Positions 34,401 to 47,030 of a DNA stretch of 64,000 nucleotides are shown one piece after another. The position numbers and the translations under genes are program-made. The notes under the pieces are model-generated. The model worked only from the letters and a program-made list of their open reading frames with translations, had not been told where the DNA came from and searched no databases. Source of the DNA: Poecilobothrus nobilitatus (taxonomy: Eukaryota; Arthropoda; Insecta; Diptera; Dolichopodidae); assembly GCA_947095535.1 (NCBI GenBank), contig OX352773.1:263461590-263525589 (forward strand), in the 5' to 3' direction. Position 1 is the first letter of the stretch, and every line of letters starts with the position of its first letter.

Positions 34401-35169
34401 AACATTTTTAAGTAAAGAAATTGTTGTGTCTACAGTGAAATTTACGAACATCTTTGCAGACCTTAGAGACCACCGTTGATTTTCATGTAATTCATGAATT
34501 TTTACATATTCAATTATTATTTAATAAAAGCATGTATGTATGTATGTTGAATTGGATCTACATAAAAAAAGTGTTATATAAATTTAGATGAATGTTTATG
34601 AACTCGTTTAATAATTCGTTGTAGAATCCAACAGAATATTTTAATTTTGTGAAGCCATTCTCGGACCTAAATCTTTTTTAAAGCAAATAACACACAAAAA
34701 TACTTGTTTTTCAGAGTAACAAAGGTGTTAATCATGAAAGTGTTCTTGGTTTAGAATTATTTATTCTGTGAAAAGTCTTACAAAAAAAGTAACGCAATCA
34801 TGAAAGTTTTATGAATCTAAAAGAATTGACATTACAAATTCTGCCGTTATATGAAAAATATTTGATGTCAAAAACATAAACTGCATTATCATATTAAAAA
34901 TGTCAATATTGTACTGGATTTTTAATTTTAGACTGTATTTTATATATTATTAATCATTTAAATTGTTTTGTGTTTGAAATATAAATATTGTTTTTGTTAT
35001 AGGTATATATAAAAAATTTTAACTGACATTTTTTTATGCAAACTTTTGTCTTTTATAAAAATATTTTGTACTGAAATTTGTGTATACCTATACCTATTAC
35101 ATTTTGCTGAAATGAGTTTTATTTGGAGCTTCATTTTGGATGAAGAAATTGAAAAAATTGAAACTTAAA
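34401..35169. other. AT-rich stretch, nothing recognised
   Basis: No supported gene. GTATGTATGTATGT-like text occurs near 34533. Confidence 0.4.
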
Positions 35170-35580
35170 TAATTGTTAATTATTGTTTTTTAGGTTTAAA
35201 AAGCGGTTTAAATTATTAAAAAAAACTGTAATTGATTTATTGACGGAACTCAAACCTAGAATGAATAAATCTCAACGATCAATAGCGATATCAAGTATGT
35301 TGAAACTGATTTGTTTGTTAACATTTTATGCGGAAGATGAGTACCAAACAGAAGTATCTAAGATTCCATGATTTCGCTGTACCAAACAGGATTATGCAAG
35401 AAACACTCCACGGTTTTAACAGCTGTGCTATCTGAGATGTTGGAAACTTTGAAAAACATGTTAGAGTTAAATACATTAAATTTGAATATACAAGCGAAGA
35501 AGTGATGAAGCAAAAATAAAAAATTGGTATCTATATAAAAAGTGGAATCTCTGGCTGTATTGCAGATTTTTTGTTATTTT
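35170..35580 (+). pseudogene. PIF/Harbinger transposase (HARBI1-like) N-terminal fragment
   Basis: From about 35183 a frame of 62 residues reads RFKKRFKLLKKTVIDLL, then ELKPRMNKSQRSIAISSMLK and LLTFYAEDEYQTEVSKI. This follows the N-terminal part of Harbinger nucleases (RFRLSK-T-DLL, SP.-Q-L..L-FYA-G-.Q...G). After a stop another frame continues with VPNRIMQETLHG, then YIKFEYTSEEVMKQK and GIYIKSGISGCIA, matching the IKFP-T-EE and GIPG-IGCIDG stretch just before the first catalytic Asp. The catalytic core is absent: the match stops at GCIA where a SINE tail begins. Stops and a frame change make it a pseudogene. Read by eye, the length agrees with about the first 130 residues of such proteins. 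A TTTTTTAG just before the match could be an old splice acceptor. Confidence 0.7.
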
Positions 35581-35587
35581 CAAATTT

Positions 35588-35663
35588 TAGTGCATTTCTC
35601 TGCCACATAAATGTGAAGAGTAAATTACACAGCCTTTTCTTTTCAGGCGTGACTGTAAATGTC
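35588..35663 (-). mobile_element. 3' tail of tRNA-derived SINE family 1
   Basis: Reverse complement of the SINE tail: TGCATTTCTCTGCCACATAA, ATGTGAAGAGTAAATTACAC, AGCCTTTTCTTTTCAGGCGT, GACTGTAAATGTC. The head is missing. It directly abuts the Harbinger fragment and may have interrupted it. Confidence 0.75.
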
Positions 35664-37289
35664 TTTATTTGATTTTAATTTATTTTAAATGTTTTTTATT
35701 CAAAGTCTACAACTAAAATGCGTTTGACTAAAAAATCATGATAATTAATTTTTAACAATATAAAAAAAATCATGATAATTGATTTTTTTTTCGTAAAAGA
35801 AAAAAATCTAATCCCAGGAGACTTTTATAAATTGACAATTAAATAACTTTTTTTTTAAACAGAAAAAAGTCTCTGGACAGACGACTTTCATTATCCTTAC
35901 TGACACCTAAAAATTAATTCACTGTAACTAAAAATTAAAATAATTATTAATTAAAAAAATAAATTAAAAATGATGAAAATTCAAATCGTATTCATCTATC
36001 ATTCATATAACAAATCAAGAATATTAAAAGTTTTACGATTCTCAACAAAAATCTTCTCCGGAACAGCACAATTTATGAAATAAAAATTCTATATATGCAT
36101 ATTAGATTCGATATACGAAAAAGTTTATTTTTATATACCTAGGTATAATTAGGGTATATTTATATGATTCTTAGTTATAAATATTCGGATATCTGTTCTT
36201 TTATTTATTATTAAAATTATTTTCTTAAATACTCTCTCGAATTTACTTATATTTGTGCCAAAAATATAAAAGGAAAAGGATTTCCGGTTTATTTTATATT
36301 AATTTAATATTACGATATTACCTAGATTAATATTACGATATTATATATTTAAGTTTTACGAAGTAATAATTTTTAAAAGTAATTTTTGTCTTTAATTTTA
36401 TTTTTAAAGAGTATCTACTAAAATATTATATTTCATTCTAAAAAAAAGAAAACGGAGTACAAATTTATTAATTATGAGATACTTTTATAAATAATTATAA
36501 TTTTAAATTTATATTAATAAATTATATTTTTTTTTTACAAAATTTATGAATGTTAAATTAATTTCGAAAATAAAAATTTTTTTGACTATCATTTTTTATA
36601 GTGTAATATTACATACACGTATACATTTAGTTCAAAGCTTAATAAAATTTTCATTAAAAAATGAGATTTTTAGTTATAAGGTCTTTAAACATTAAATTAT
36701 ACATGCATTCATACATATATATGAGTATATCTATAAATTATATCAATTCATATTTTTATATTTTATAGATTTATTGTGGGGTCCCTCACAACTCAAAAAA
36801 TATTTTATAATTTTTTATGGAATTCTTTCAATTCACTTTTACCCCATTCCATATAAAAAAATTATGATAGTTTTAGGCTTAATATGTCATATTTTATTAT
36901 CAAATAAACACACTTTTAAAGTACTCATATGGGAATAGATAGTTTTTTTTTTAGATTCTTATAAGATATTAGCATATTATTAAAAAAATAATTTAAATTG
37001 TCTTAAAATATAATTTTACTATGTTCGTCTATTTATTCAACTTTATTAATTTGTAAGATTAAAAAATATCGGGTGAAAAGAGGTTCAGATATCTCTGGAA
37101 TTTTAAAATAAACTGCATTAGAATAGTTGTAAAAAAAATTAAGAGCGTATATGCTATTAACTTCTAGTAAATGTTAGAAAACGACCTTACCAATTAGGAA
37201 GTAAAAATACCGACTCAAAGTCAAACTTTTTATAATCATATTTACATACTTTGCTGGTAACAAAACAGAAGAAATGTAAAAAACATATC
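35664..37289. other. AT-rich stretch, nothing recognised
   Basis: No supported gene. TAATATTACGATATTA occurs twice near 36305 and 36330. Confidence 0.45.
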
Positions 37290-37780
37290 TAACTAAACAG
37301 CCAATTAAAGTGGATATCCTCACATAGTTTTCTAAATCTTCTCTCATCATATAATGTAATCTAATTTTCTCTCTTTCTCTGATATTTTCTAAATATCTAC
37401 AAAGCATTCATACGATCAAAGATGGAGTATAATGCATATATTTCGGCAGGAGCATTTAAAAGGGCATAGGAATTTCTGTATAAAGTGCAAAATAAAGCAA
37501 TTCATTTAATAAACGATTCTAACCTAAATCAATGCTCCCTGCACTGTGCCTCCAACGTTTAGGTTCTCTTATTCTATTTTACAAATACATATAATTTTCC
37601 ACCACATGTATTCCCCAAAATTAGGAACGAAAATGGGAAATCCGGAAATTAGGTAATTGCATTTTCAATTTGCATAAAAATTTTATGGAGAACGTCAAGG
37701 ATACCTTTGTTCATCACATTCCTGCTAATTTTAAACTTATTTTTTCAAACAGAATCTTCCGTTGGCTGAATAATACAATA
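37290..37780 (+). pseudogene. CR1/Jockey-like LINE reverse-transcriptase C-terminal fragment
   Basis: In one frame LNSQLKW (from 37293) and, 35 codons on, YKAFIRSKMEYNAYISAGA (from 37398) match LNQKLTW and YKMYIRPKMEYNAHI of the 59.4-60.4 kb copy. After a stop, LYKVQNKAIHLINDSN corresponds to LDKVQNSAIRLIGDPS, and PPHVFPK to PAHVFPK. These are the known conserved end segments of CR1/Jockey ORF2. Several stops and deletions. The last part (to about 37780) reads HIPANFKLIFSNRIFRWLNN and is less certain. A more distant relative of the other LINE tails here. Confidence 0.65.
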
Positions 37781-38124
37781 TAGTATACCAAAAGACCCCT
37801 AACCTTTTATTATGTCAAAAAAAAACGGTGGTCTTTAGTGGGTTGAAGTTCCACACGTTAATAGAGGGATCGTGCTTCTGTAGTTGCTTTTTAGATCTTT
37901 TGGATAATTTATCATATACCCTCTAAAAAGGAATTAAAAAATAATTATTAGATGACATGTGATACTCATGGTATAAATTATGTGTTAGATATAAATAATA
38001 CAAGAACAGGTAAAATTTTAGTAATATGTTCAGTATAAAGTACTGTATAGTACATATAAGTATAATAATAGAAGCAATTACAATTTTGTAAATAATTAGA
38101 AATTAATTTTCTTTTTATAAGAAT
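37781..38124. other. AT-rich stretch, nothing recognised
   Basis: No supported gene. A GGTGGTCTTTAGTGGGTT phrase near 37828 is GC-richer but unassigned. Confidence 0.4.
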
Positions 38125-38435
38125 TGGTGGAAAACATCAAAAGCCTCCCAAAATATTTATACGTGATTCTTCCGGATAGCGTTGGAATTTAGCGAATGGA
38201 ACCAACCAAAACGCCATCTCTTTAGGAACCAAACTTTAGGTTGGGATCTTTAATACAAATGTACAGTTTGGTTTATAGGATAAGAGTGTTACAATGATTT
38301 TTGGAGAAAAGGGATTTAGAGAAAATTTAAGATTAGATATGATGGATAAGAGCATTTGAAGGGGTACTTTCAAGAAAGATATTAATCAGTCTTTCTAAAT
38401 TTTACTGTTCTAACCTACCTATATAATATGGTCTT
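38125..38435 (-). mobile_element. 3' UTR fragment of the CR1/Jockey-like LINE
   Basis: It matches 59442-59730 in the same orientation: GGTGGAAAACATCAA, then AACCAACCAAAACGCC, ACCAAACTTTAGGTTGGGAT, CTTTAATACA, TGTACAGTTTGGTTTATAGG and AAGAAAGATATTAA. Only the untranslated 3' end is present. Confidence 0.7.
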
Positions 38436-39695
38436 CGCAGCTGAGAGTTGCATTAATATTATTGAAAATAAATAAATACTGAATTACAAAAAAAAAAAAT
38501 TATTCTTATTTTTATTAAACGAGCCATTTTGAAAATAAATGATTTAAATACTAACTTATTCTATTATAATATTGCAAATATATAAACAAATTCATACTTA
38601 AGATATACATTTTCTCGATATATTATATAATAGGTCTGGTATATGTATAAAAATAAGTCTATAATATTAACTCATATATTATTAACTGTGATATTTTATA
38701 TTTAATATTATGAACTCTGTTATTTTATTATATAAAAATAATAATTATTTAGAAACAACTTTTGATAATTTTCCTAACTATATCAATATTAATTTCTAAA
38801 AACAAAAACCAAAAATTTTGATTAACTAAAAAGTAATATACATACCTACATACCACATACTTGTAATGTATACAAATATAATACCAACAAAAAAAAAAAA
38901 TATACACACAAGCCATTTATAATATACACTGCATTTGTTTTTACTACTTTAAGCTTCACAAAATAACAAGGTCAGTTTATTTAATTCTTTATGTTATAAG
39001 TATAAGTATATAAAAACTTTTAATATATAAAAATCCTTAAATATTTCCTGAAACAGAAAAAAAAAACAACAAAAATTACACAAGTCGAGTCAAAGAAATC
39101 CCTTAAATTAGGAAATAAAAATAAAAATAAAAAATAATAACAGGAATGACCAAAAACACAAAAAAAAAAAAAAATAATAATAATGGAGTGCGAATACATA
39201 ACCTACAATTCTTCATGATTTCCGATAAAAACATGATGAAAACATCATTGGAAAAACGAAAAAAAAAAACACAACAAAACAAAAACAAAGAATAAAATGA
39301 AAATATAATAAGGAAATTCAAATGATAAAAATAATAAGAAAAGAATTTTCAAACATATTCACCATAATATAAAAAAAAAATAAAATAAAAAAAAAACCAA
39401 CATGAACTAAAAACTAAATGAACACCTTCAGTTAAGTGTATCTTAATATTTATCAAAAAAAATAAAACTCTCCATAGGAGATATGAAATCATGATGAGTT
39501 TTTCTTTATTTTTTTTTATCTTTTTATTTTTATGGTTTTTTTTTTATTTTGTTAATCATTAGATACAATATGAACATTCGAATGTTTGATTTTGATGTGA
39601 AATCCCTTCAAAAAGTGGTATATTATGTTGGAATATGATGCTATCATCATATAATATAGTGTTCAATAAATGAATCTAATTTCTTTTCTCTTTTT
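38436..39695. other. AT-rich stretch, A- and T-homopolymer rich
   Basis: No supported gene. Frames here are low-complexity (Phe/Lys). Confidence 0.45.
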
Positions 39696-40905
39696 TAGCA
39701 CATTTTCAAGAAAATTTTGAAAAAATGTGCCTATTAGTTTCACTCTGTTCATCCGTACGTCTGTCCATCTGTCCGTCTGTTTACAAAATTTCTACACCGC
39801 TACAAATAGAGAAAAAAAATTTTAACCATGGGTAGATCTCATAAAAAAATTAATTTTGTGGAACAACTTTTTAATGTAGTTCCATCCATCAGGGAACTAA
39901 ACAGCCCCTCAAACTTTGAAAAAGTCCTATTTTTAAACGTGAATATTTCATGTTCCACTTAACAGCCATACGACAGGAATTTTTTTTACCTTTATAAATT
40001 AATATGAAAATTACATATATTTTTTAAATTTAGTATTTAAATTTACCGTTAAGTGAAAACCAAATTTTGCATGATTTTTCTATCTTCATAACTCCGACAT
40101 GCTTTTAGATAGGAGCCTGAAATTTTGAAGCAAGAAAGAACCTTTAGATTTGAGCCTGCTCAGAAAATTTTTTTGTACCAGCCCCTGTTTATGAGCCATT
40201 AGGACTCAAAAATTGAAAATTTACTATTTTTAAACACCTGTTCCTTAGGCACCTGTACACATTTTTCTTCAGCAAGATAAAAAAATTAAAGCTACAGTAA
40301 TATATTTTTACCTCAGTTGATGGATCCTTTTAATTGTGTAGGGTTTCAAAGTTACAGCCCCCAAAAATTGCAAAAAAGCCCTATTTTTAGATGTATATAT
40401 CTCAGGCTATGCGTAGTAGTTTTACAATTTAAAAACACTAGAAGATCGGAAATTTTCTTACCTTTCTTTTCTTAAAAGAGTTTCAAAATTATGCAATATT
40501 ATGTGATTTACTATTTAAATTTACCGTTATGTAAAACGAAATTTTGCATAATATTTCTTTTTCCCTAACTCCGGCACGCTTTTAGATAGGGACCTGAAAT
40601 TTTGAGACAAGAAAGAAGATTTTTTTGTACAAGCCCCTGTTTAAGAGCTAATAGGGTTCAAAAATTGAAAATCTGCAAGACATAATAATTAAAGCTCCAG
40701 TAATATATTTTTACTTGTGTTAACGGGTTTTCTTAGTTATATAGGACTTACCGTTCCGGACTTGCAGCCCCTCAAAATTCCAGAAAAGTCCTATTTTCAT
40801 GGTTTTTCTTATTACATAAAATTTTCAAATTTTTGTGCAAATCACGCTTTTAAAAACCGTTGGTTTACATTCTACCTTGTTTGTTTTGGTGTTCTCTTAA
40901 ATTTT
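39696..40905 (+). mobile_element. Family A element, long form with two body modules
   Basis: The least interrupted long copy. Hairpin AGCACATTTTC (39697-39707) with GAAAAAATGTGC nearby; GTCC/GTCT-like tract at 39743-39780; weakened internal hairpin near 39875-39900; module 1 with ACCGTTAAGTGAAAACCA, CTGTTTATGAGCCATTAGGA, CACCTGTTCCTTAGGCACC and AAGCTACAGTAATATA; then GTTTCAAAGTTACAGCCCCC and module 2 with ACCGTTATGTAAAACG, GCACGCTTTTAGATAGGGAC, CCTGTTTAAGAGCTAATAGG and AAGCTCCAGTAATATA; end words AAAACCGTTGGTTTACATTC. Module 2 lacks the CACCTGTAC segment. Non-coding throughout. Confidence 0.8.
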
Positions 40906-43900
40906 GAAAAAATTTAATACGTTAGGTAGGAATACAGTTATCTGACATTTAGTTTAGAATATAAATAACTGTGAAAAATTAAAGAAGAACAATGTTTTGC
41001 TTGAACTATATTTACAACTATAACTAATTAACTTTTAAAGTTGAAAGTAAGTTTTCATTAAAAGAGGTGAATTTTTAAAATTTGAGATGAATTTACAACA
41101 CACTTCAGTATTTCAAAAGAATTTTAAAAACATTTTAAACTAATTTTAAAAATTTACTTTCTAATTTAAATGAAAATTAATGTCCCAAGAAAAACATTAA
41201 AACAAAAATTTATTTAGTATCTAAAGATAATAAATATGCCGAAAAGAAAAAATGTTTTTTTTTAACTTAAAAGTAAAGGGGACAACTCTATTAAATAGGT
41301 ATATATACTATATATTATACAAAGAACATTTTTATAGCTAGAGATTAAATCTATTTTTGTAATACATTTTTACATACATTTTTGAGTTTTGAGTTTCAGG
41401 ACAACTATTTTTAAAGTTAAAAAAAATATTTTTATCCTTTAAATTCAACATTTAAAGCGGGTTAATTATAAGATGGGGTAAGTTGAAAATTTCTTAAACT
41501 CACCACAAAATTAATGAGAAAATTGACTCTTTTCTTTAATAATATTTTATTTAAGAATTTCCATTTAAACTGAATAATGTTAATATGGGCACGCTAACTA
41601 AAGGTTTATCATAGCTTTTATATTCTTATTGTAATTCTTAATAGATACAAAAATATTTTCGAATAATATGTACACATTCTATATTGTGTACATCATATAA
41701 TAACGTATGAGTTTGTTTTTTGTGTTTTTTTTCTCTTTTTTTTTTTTTTTTTGTACAAATATAAATAAATAAAAGGTCTTAGCGTAATGTTCGGCACGTT
41801 ATTAATCTAGAAGGATTTTTTTTTTTGCTTTTCTTTTTTTTTTTTTTATTGTTTTTATAAAAAGATATTATCATCACAAAGTAATCAGCAAAAAAAAAAA
41901 GGAGTTGTTTTGTAGTATACTTTGATGGACCATCAGTAAAACTGAAACACCATTTTCTTATTTAAGATCTTTATAGAATTTTTATGTAATTTTTCTAGTA
42001 TAACATACATATCTACATATGTATATTTTCTATAGTATTTATACGTAATATGAATAAACAATTGTATATCTAAATATAAAATATAAGAAAATTTTTAGTC
42101 TATTCTCTTCAAGAAAAATGGGTGATACTTTGACGTTATCTATAGAACGTTATTATTTCTTTTGTTATTTTTTTCGTTTTTTCATGTTTACACAATTTAT
42201 TTAATTTTTTTTTTTTTTTTTACAATCTGTCCTTATATTTTAATATTAACTGCCCTTCTAAATCAATATTTATTTTTCATAACATAGTCTTGATATGTTA
42301 GCGTTAAGGTTCGCCGATGACTAAAATAATTTGTTATTGATCTTTAAGTTTAACTTGTATAGCTGAGTTAAGTATAAGAAGCATAATAGCGGTTAAAAAA
42401 ATTTACTTTTGTATTAAACCTGCTAATTCAAGGAAATCTCTAAAAAATAAACTAAAACTATGAAAAATTTAGAGAACATAATGTAAAAAATAGATGTAAC
42501 CATTGTACAATAGTGTAAATAATGTAATTAAAATAATCACATAATAACTATTGATAGGTGTTAATATTATTATTCCGTTTAATGTTATTTGAATGGGTAT
42601 AATCTTACATGCATAAGTTTAATAATTAAATAAAGATTGAACTACACATGTTCCAGTTTTAAAATAAAATTATATGTTTTTATCTGATACTGTCAAAAAC
42701 AACAAATATTATAAAAAAAAATTTTTAATTACCCATATGCAAAGTACAAAAATATCTCTGAAGTGAAAAATCTATTAACAGCATTATTGCGAGAATGTAT
42801 TTTTTTTTTTTTTTTTTATCTTTTTATTTCCTTCTTTATTTCTATTTACAATATCTAGTAAAAAGTTTAAATGTATTCAATAATGTAAGAGAAAAGAAAT
42901 TTATTTTTAATTATTGCATATTTATAGGAGTATTTTATTAAATTTTCTTCAAAAACTATAATTTATAAACAAAATAAATTTCTGCTTTTCCAATAAGTAC
43001 ACAAATTATATATTTTTTTTATTTTGTCTGTATTCATTATAACATTATTATGTTGTTTCCCAAAAGTCCACTTAATATTTTCCCCATTTATTTTTTTTCT
43101 TCGGCAATATTTTGTCATGTTGTTGATACTGTCCTATATTTTTTTCAGTTTTTTTCACTTTTTTTTTTTCTACAGTTTTTATTTTTGTTTAGATGGTCTT
43201 CAATTATGATTTTCAACAAAAAAAAAAAACATTCTCTTTTTTTTGTGATAGACCTACAGAATTTTTTATCCTTTGCATCAAAACATTTCTACAATTATAT
43301 GAGAACATCGCATATCATGTCAATTTTTTTTTTCTATTTCATTTCTTTATTCCTCACTAGATACCAACATATTCATAAATAACAATCCTTTTTGAAGCGT
43401 AAAAAACACACAACCCAAAAACAAACAAAAAAAAAAGGTTTTATCATATTAAGATAAGAAAAAATACAAAAACAAAAAAAAAAAAAGAGAAAAACAAAGC
43501 GATGGAACAAAAAAATATACTACAAATGAAAATCATTTTAATTTTATATGTACTGTAATCTAATGAAAATTTTGGAATGAGATGTGATCTTCACTACACA
43601 ATATTATAGTACTTGACTTGCAAAAATAATAATAAAAAAAAAAAACAACTATACATACAAACATACATTTCAATGAAATTGTTATAAACAGGACAATAAA
43701 GGACACAAAACGTGTATGATAAAAAGAGTGGTTTGGTTAGTATTATCAAAACATTTTGTTTAGATAAAAAAAAAAATAAATAAATAAAAAAAAAACCCAT
43801 ATAAAGAGTTTGAGTGGCAGTAAAGAACATTTTTTCTAATTTTCTATTTTTTATCTTCTTATTTCGTCACAAAATATCCTTTTTTATGTAACATAATTTA

Positions 43901-43973
43901 TAAATATTTATTTATTTATATAAGTGAAATTAAATATTATATAATATAATATATAAAAATATTTTAAATGGTA

Positions 43974-43978
<5 letters not shown>
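40906..43978. other. AT-rich stretch with long T runs, nothing recognised
   Basis: Three kilobases without a supported gene. Long T runs lie near 41735, 41830, 42208 and 42800. Frames up to 110 codons (43050-43382) are Phe-rich and low in complexity. Confidence 0.45.

Positions 43979-44022
<44 letters not shown>
43979..44022. repeat. (AT)22 microsatellite
   Basis: A perfect AT dinucleotide run of 44 bases. Confidence 0.95.
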
Positions 44023-44025
<3 letters not shown>

Positions 44026-45394
44026 GAACATGTTTTGTGATTCACTTAATTCCTTGAAATAATACATATAGTGGTTTAGAAGTTAAAGTTTTTTTTAAAT
44101 TCTTAATAAATTCACAAAATACTTTGTTTGATCCTTCTTCTTGATCCTACTTCGTTTGAAAAACAAACGTTTAAAACAGTTTTCCCTTATATTATCATTC
44201 TCTATATTTTGATCTAAACATGTCATTGACATATTAGAGCTTATCGGAAAATTGTATTACGAATATACGCTTCACCTTAGGTTTTATTTTACAATATTTA
44301 TATATCATTTGGTTATTACTTATATTGTTGGGAGTTTCGTCCCATTATATTGTCTAAAGGAGAAAGTTTAATCGGTAAGAATCGAAAACCGTCAAGGTGG
44401 CTCGTATCTTCGGAAGATTCTAAACTATCTTAGGAAATAAAAAGACATATAGTAAATCAATATGATATACGAATTAATTAATTTAGAAATTTCCTCGTCA
44501 AATATTATAGAATTTCCAAAAATTAACACTATAAAATTGGTGTCTTTACTAGTTATTTATAATAATTAGAGATCCTCTTTATGAAGATTCATTGATGAAG
44601 TAAAAATAATATAGGCTGACCATAATTCTTCTACAATCCCCTTTTTATAATTAAATAGAAAATTTTTCAATTGAATGAATTTTCTCAACAACTTTTTCAT
44701 AATATGACATAAAATTAGATAAAGGACAAAGTGTTGCTAGTTAACATTTGATGAAAGAGTAGATTAATTTCAAATAATTTTGTTGACAATTACTATAGTA
44801 TTATCAAAAGGTCTATTATTTCATGTACTTTTGTTTAATTAATTTATCATAAGTGAAATTAACGAATAGTTTTTTTCGTTTTTGTTCCTAAGGGAAATGC
44901 AAATTCTTCCAAAGACAACAAGAATTCTCAGGGCCATGAATTGGAAAGGATAGGATTTTAAATTAAATAAGATCACTGTCTTAATTTTTCATGGATAAGT
45001 CCTACCTAACATTATTTAATGACAAAATTATAAAAAAAAATGCAGAACAAAGATTGTCTTCTTCATCTTAAGAAATTAATCCATCAACAAATCAAATTGG
45101 CTATTTTAATATTCTTCCTCCTGTTACAGAGGTTTGTCATTGTTATATTAGTTGTGGGTTTTGATTGCACACCTTAAAATATTTCATTAATTGTGTGCCT
45201 AAACCATTCTTTTAAACTTTTGGTGCACAAAATTCTCCTTTTTACTTGAATTGAAGTTTTTGGCGCCTCTAAAGTCTAAATAATATATAAATCTGCATAA
45301 TACTTACATCGGGAGGACTTTTTTTTTAAAGATTTTAGAAGTTTCTACGTTAATTAATTTTTTTTTTTCTAAAAAATACACCTAAAATACATAG
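44023..45394. other. AT-rich stretch, nothing recognised
   Basis: No supported gene. Slightly GC-richer, unassigned text lies at about 44330-44430 and 44890-44960. Confidence 0.4.
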
Positions 45395-45460
45395 TCTTTA
45401 AAACTGTTGGGCCTTATTTATTTTTATTGTTTGCGAACATTTTATAACTTATTATTTCTA
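45395..45460 (+). mobile_element. Possible scrap of family A 3' end
   Basis: TCTTTAAAACTGTTGGGCCT followed by TTTGCGAACATTTTATAACT resembles the text following the family A end at 2920-3010 (TTTTAAAACCGTTGGTTTAC, TTTGCGAACATTTAATTAAT). Short and degraded. Confidence 0.35.
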
Positions 45461-46739
45461 ATTTTTTTCCTGTTATACAATAAAAGGTAATTGCGGCCAT
45501 TATTTTCTTGTCACATTGCATGGTAAATTTTTTTTTTTAAATAAATAAATAATACATTTTTTCCCGTTTAATTTTCATTTTAAATACTGACATAAAGGAT
45601 AATACATATACAAATCAATTGTTACTATAGATTATATACTGATTCTAATTATTTAAATTCGAGTTCCAGAACCTACTAGTTTATATTTTGATAATAAAAT
45701 ACACACACGTTTATTTGAATATGTTTGCAGCAGATAAATATTTTTGATAGACAGAAAATACAAAAATAACATAAAGAACAAATTCTTTTTTTTTTATTGT
45801 TTCTTTGTTTGTTTAGTATCCTGATGGGTGGACATAATTACATAAAATTGATTCTACAATACGACCAATTTCATAGACTACATGTGATATAAGTAAAATG
45901 GTATTAATACATACATAAATATACATATATGTATATGTATATTTTTAGTCATTTTGTTCTGTTTATAATGGAAAACAAAATGATGTCATTTTAAGGACAA
46001 AAATAAATAAATATAAAAAAAAGACAAAAAAAAAAAAATTATAATAAGAAAATAAGAATAGTAAAAGATATTTGGTGGTTATACATAATAAAAAACAGAA
46101 AAGAATAGAAATATCGTAAAGAAAGGAAAAGAAAATAAAAAAAAAAAAAAAACAAAGAAAGAAAAACAAACGACAGGAAGAATGTTATAAATTTTAAAAA
46201 AATATAAAGAAAAACACTTTTGTCTATTTGTATATTACATATATACATACATATTTGTATTTTATTATACATATTTAAGATATGTGAAATACATATATTA
46301 TATAATATTATATAAATACGTATATATATTTCAAAAGTTAAGAAAATTTTATTTAATTGGCATAAAAAATTCACAATTAGGTGTCAAAAATGTGTGGTGA
46401 ACATGAAAATATTCAAAAGAAAATTTTTATTAGAAAATTTATTTAATAAATAAAAACTATATGTATATAATATATATATATATATGTATATTTAATAATA
46501 AATAATATAGACTATTTGATATGACTTCTGGAATTCAGTATAAAAAAATTCTATAAAATAAAAAAAATTTTATTTAAAAAACTATTTTACTATTGGTAAA
46601 TTTATTTATTTTTTTTGTTGGATTCGTATTCAAAGAAGTATCCATATCGATTTCATTATTAATTTTCTTTTTTGTTATAGAAAAAAAAAATTGTTAATTT
46701 AGACAAGTTATCCAAATTTATTTAAGAATGTACCCTTCT
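45461..46739. other. AT-rich stretch, nothing recognised
   Basis: No supported gene. Minus-strand frames near 45963-46374 are Phe/Leu-rich homopolymer products. Confidence 0.45.
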
Positions 46740-47030
46740 TTTATGAGGGACGGTGGGAAGCATAGAAAGTCACTCAAAGAAATTGTACGAGCTTCCTCTT
46801 GGTAGTGTTGGACTATAATCAACCAAAATCACTCTCTTTAAAACCAAACTTTAGTATATGTTCTTTAATATATGTTACGTAATATACTGTTTGGTTTAGG
46901 AAATAAGAATTTAGGAAGGATGTTTGCAAAATAGAGTTTGGGTTGTTTGGGACTATGGTTTTGATTTTGAAGAAAGATGTTAATGTTCTTCTCAAAATTT
47001 CGGTATATCCTATTATATTACAACTAATTC
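46740..47030 (-). mobile_element. 3' UTR fragment of the CR1/Jockey-like LINE
   Basis: It matches 59442-59735 in the same orientation: GAGGGACGGTGGGAAGCAT, AGTCACTCAAAGAAATTG, TAGTGTTGGACTATAATCAA, TTAAAACCAAACTTTAG, ACTGTTTGGTTTAGGAAAT and AAGAAAGATGTTAATGTTCT. It is closer to the 59-kb copy than is the 38-kb fragment. No coding part is included. Confidence 0.75.

Noticed and set aside
45963..46374. Overlapping Phe/Leu-rich frames resembling membrane proteins
   Set aside because: They arise from A-runs read on the minus strand; composition alone explains them.
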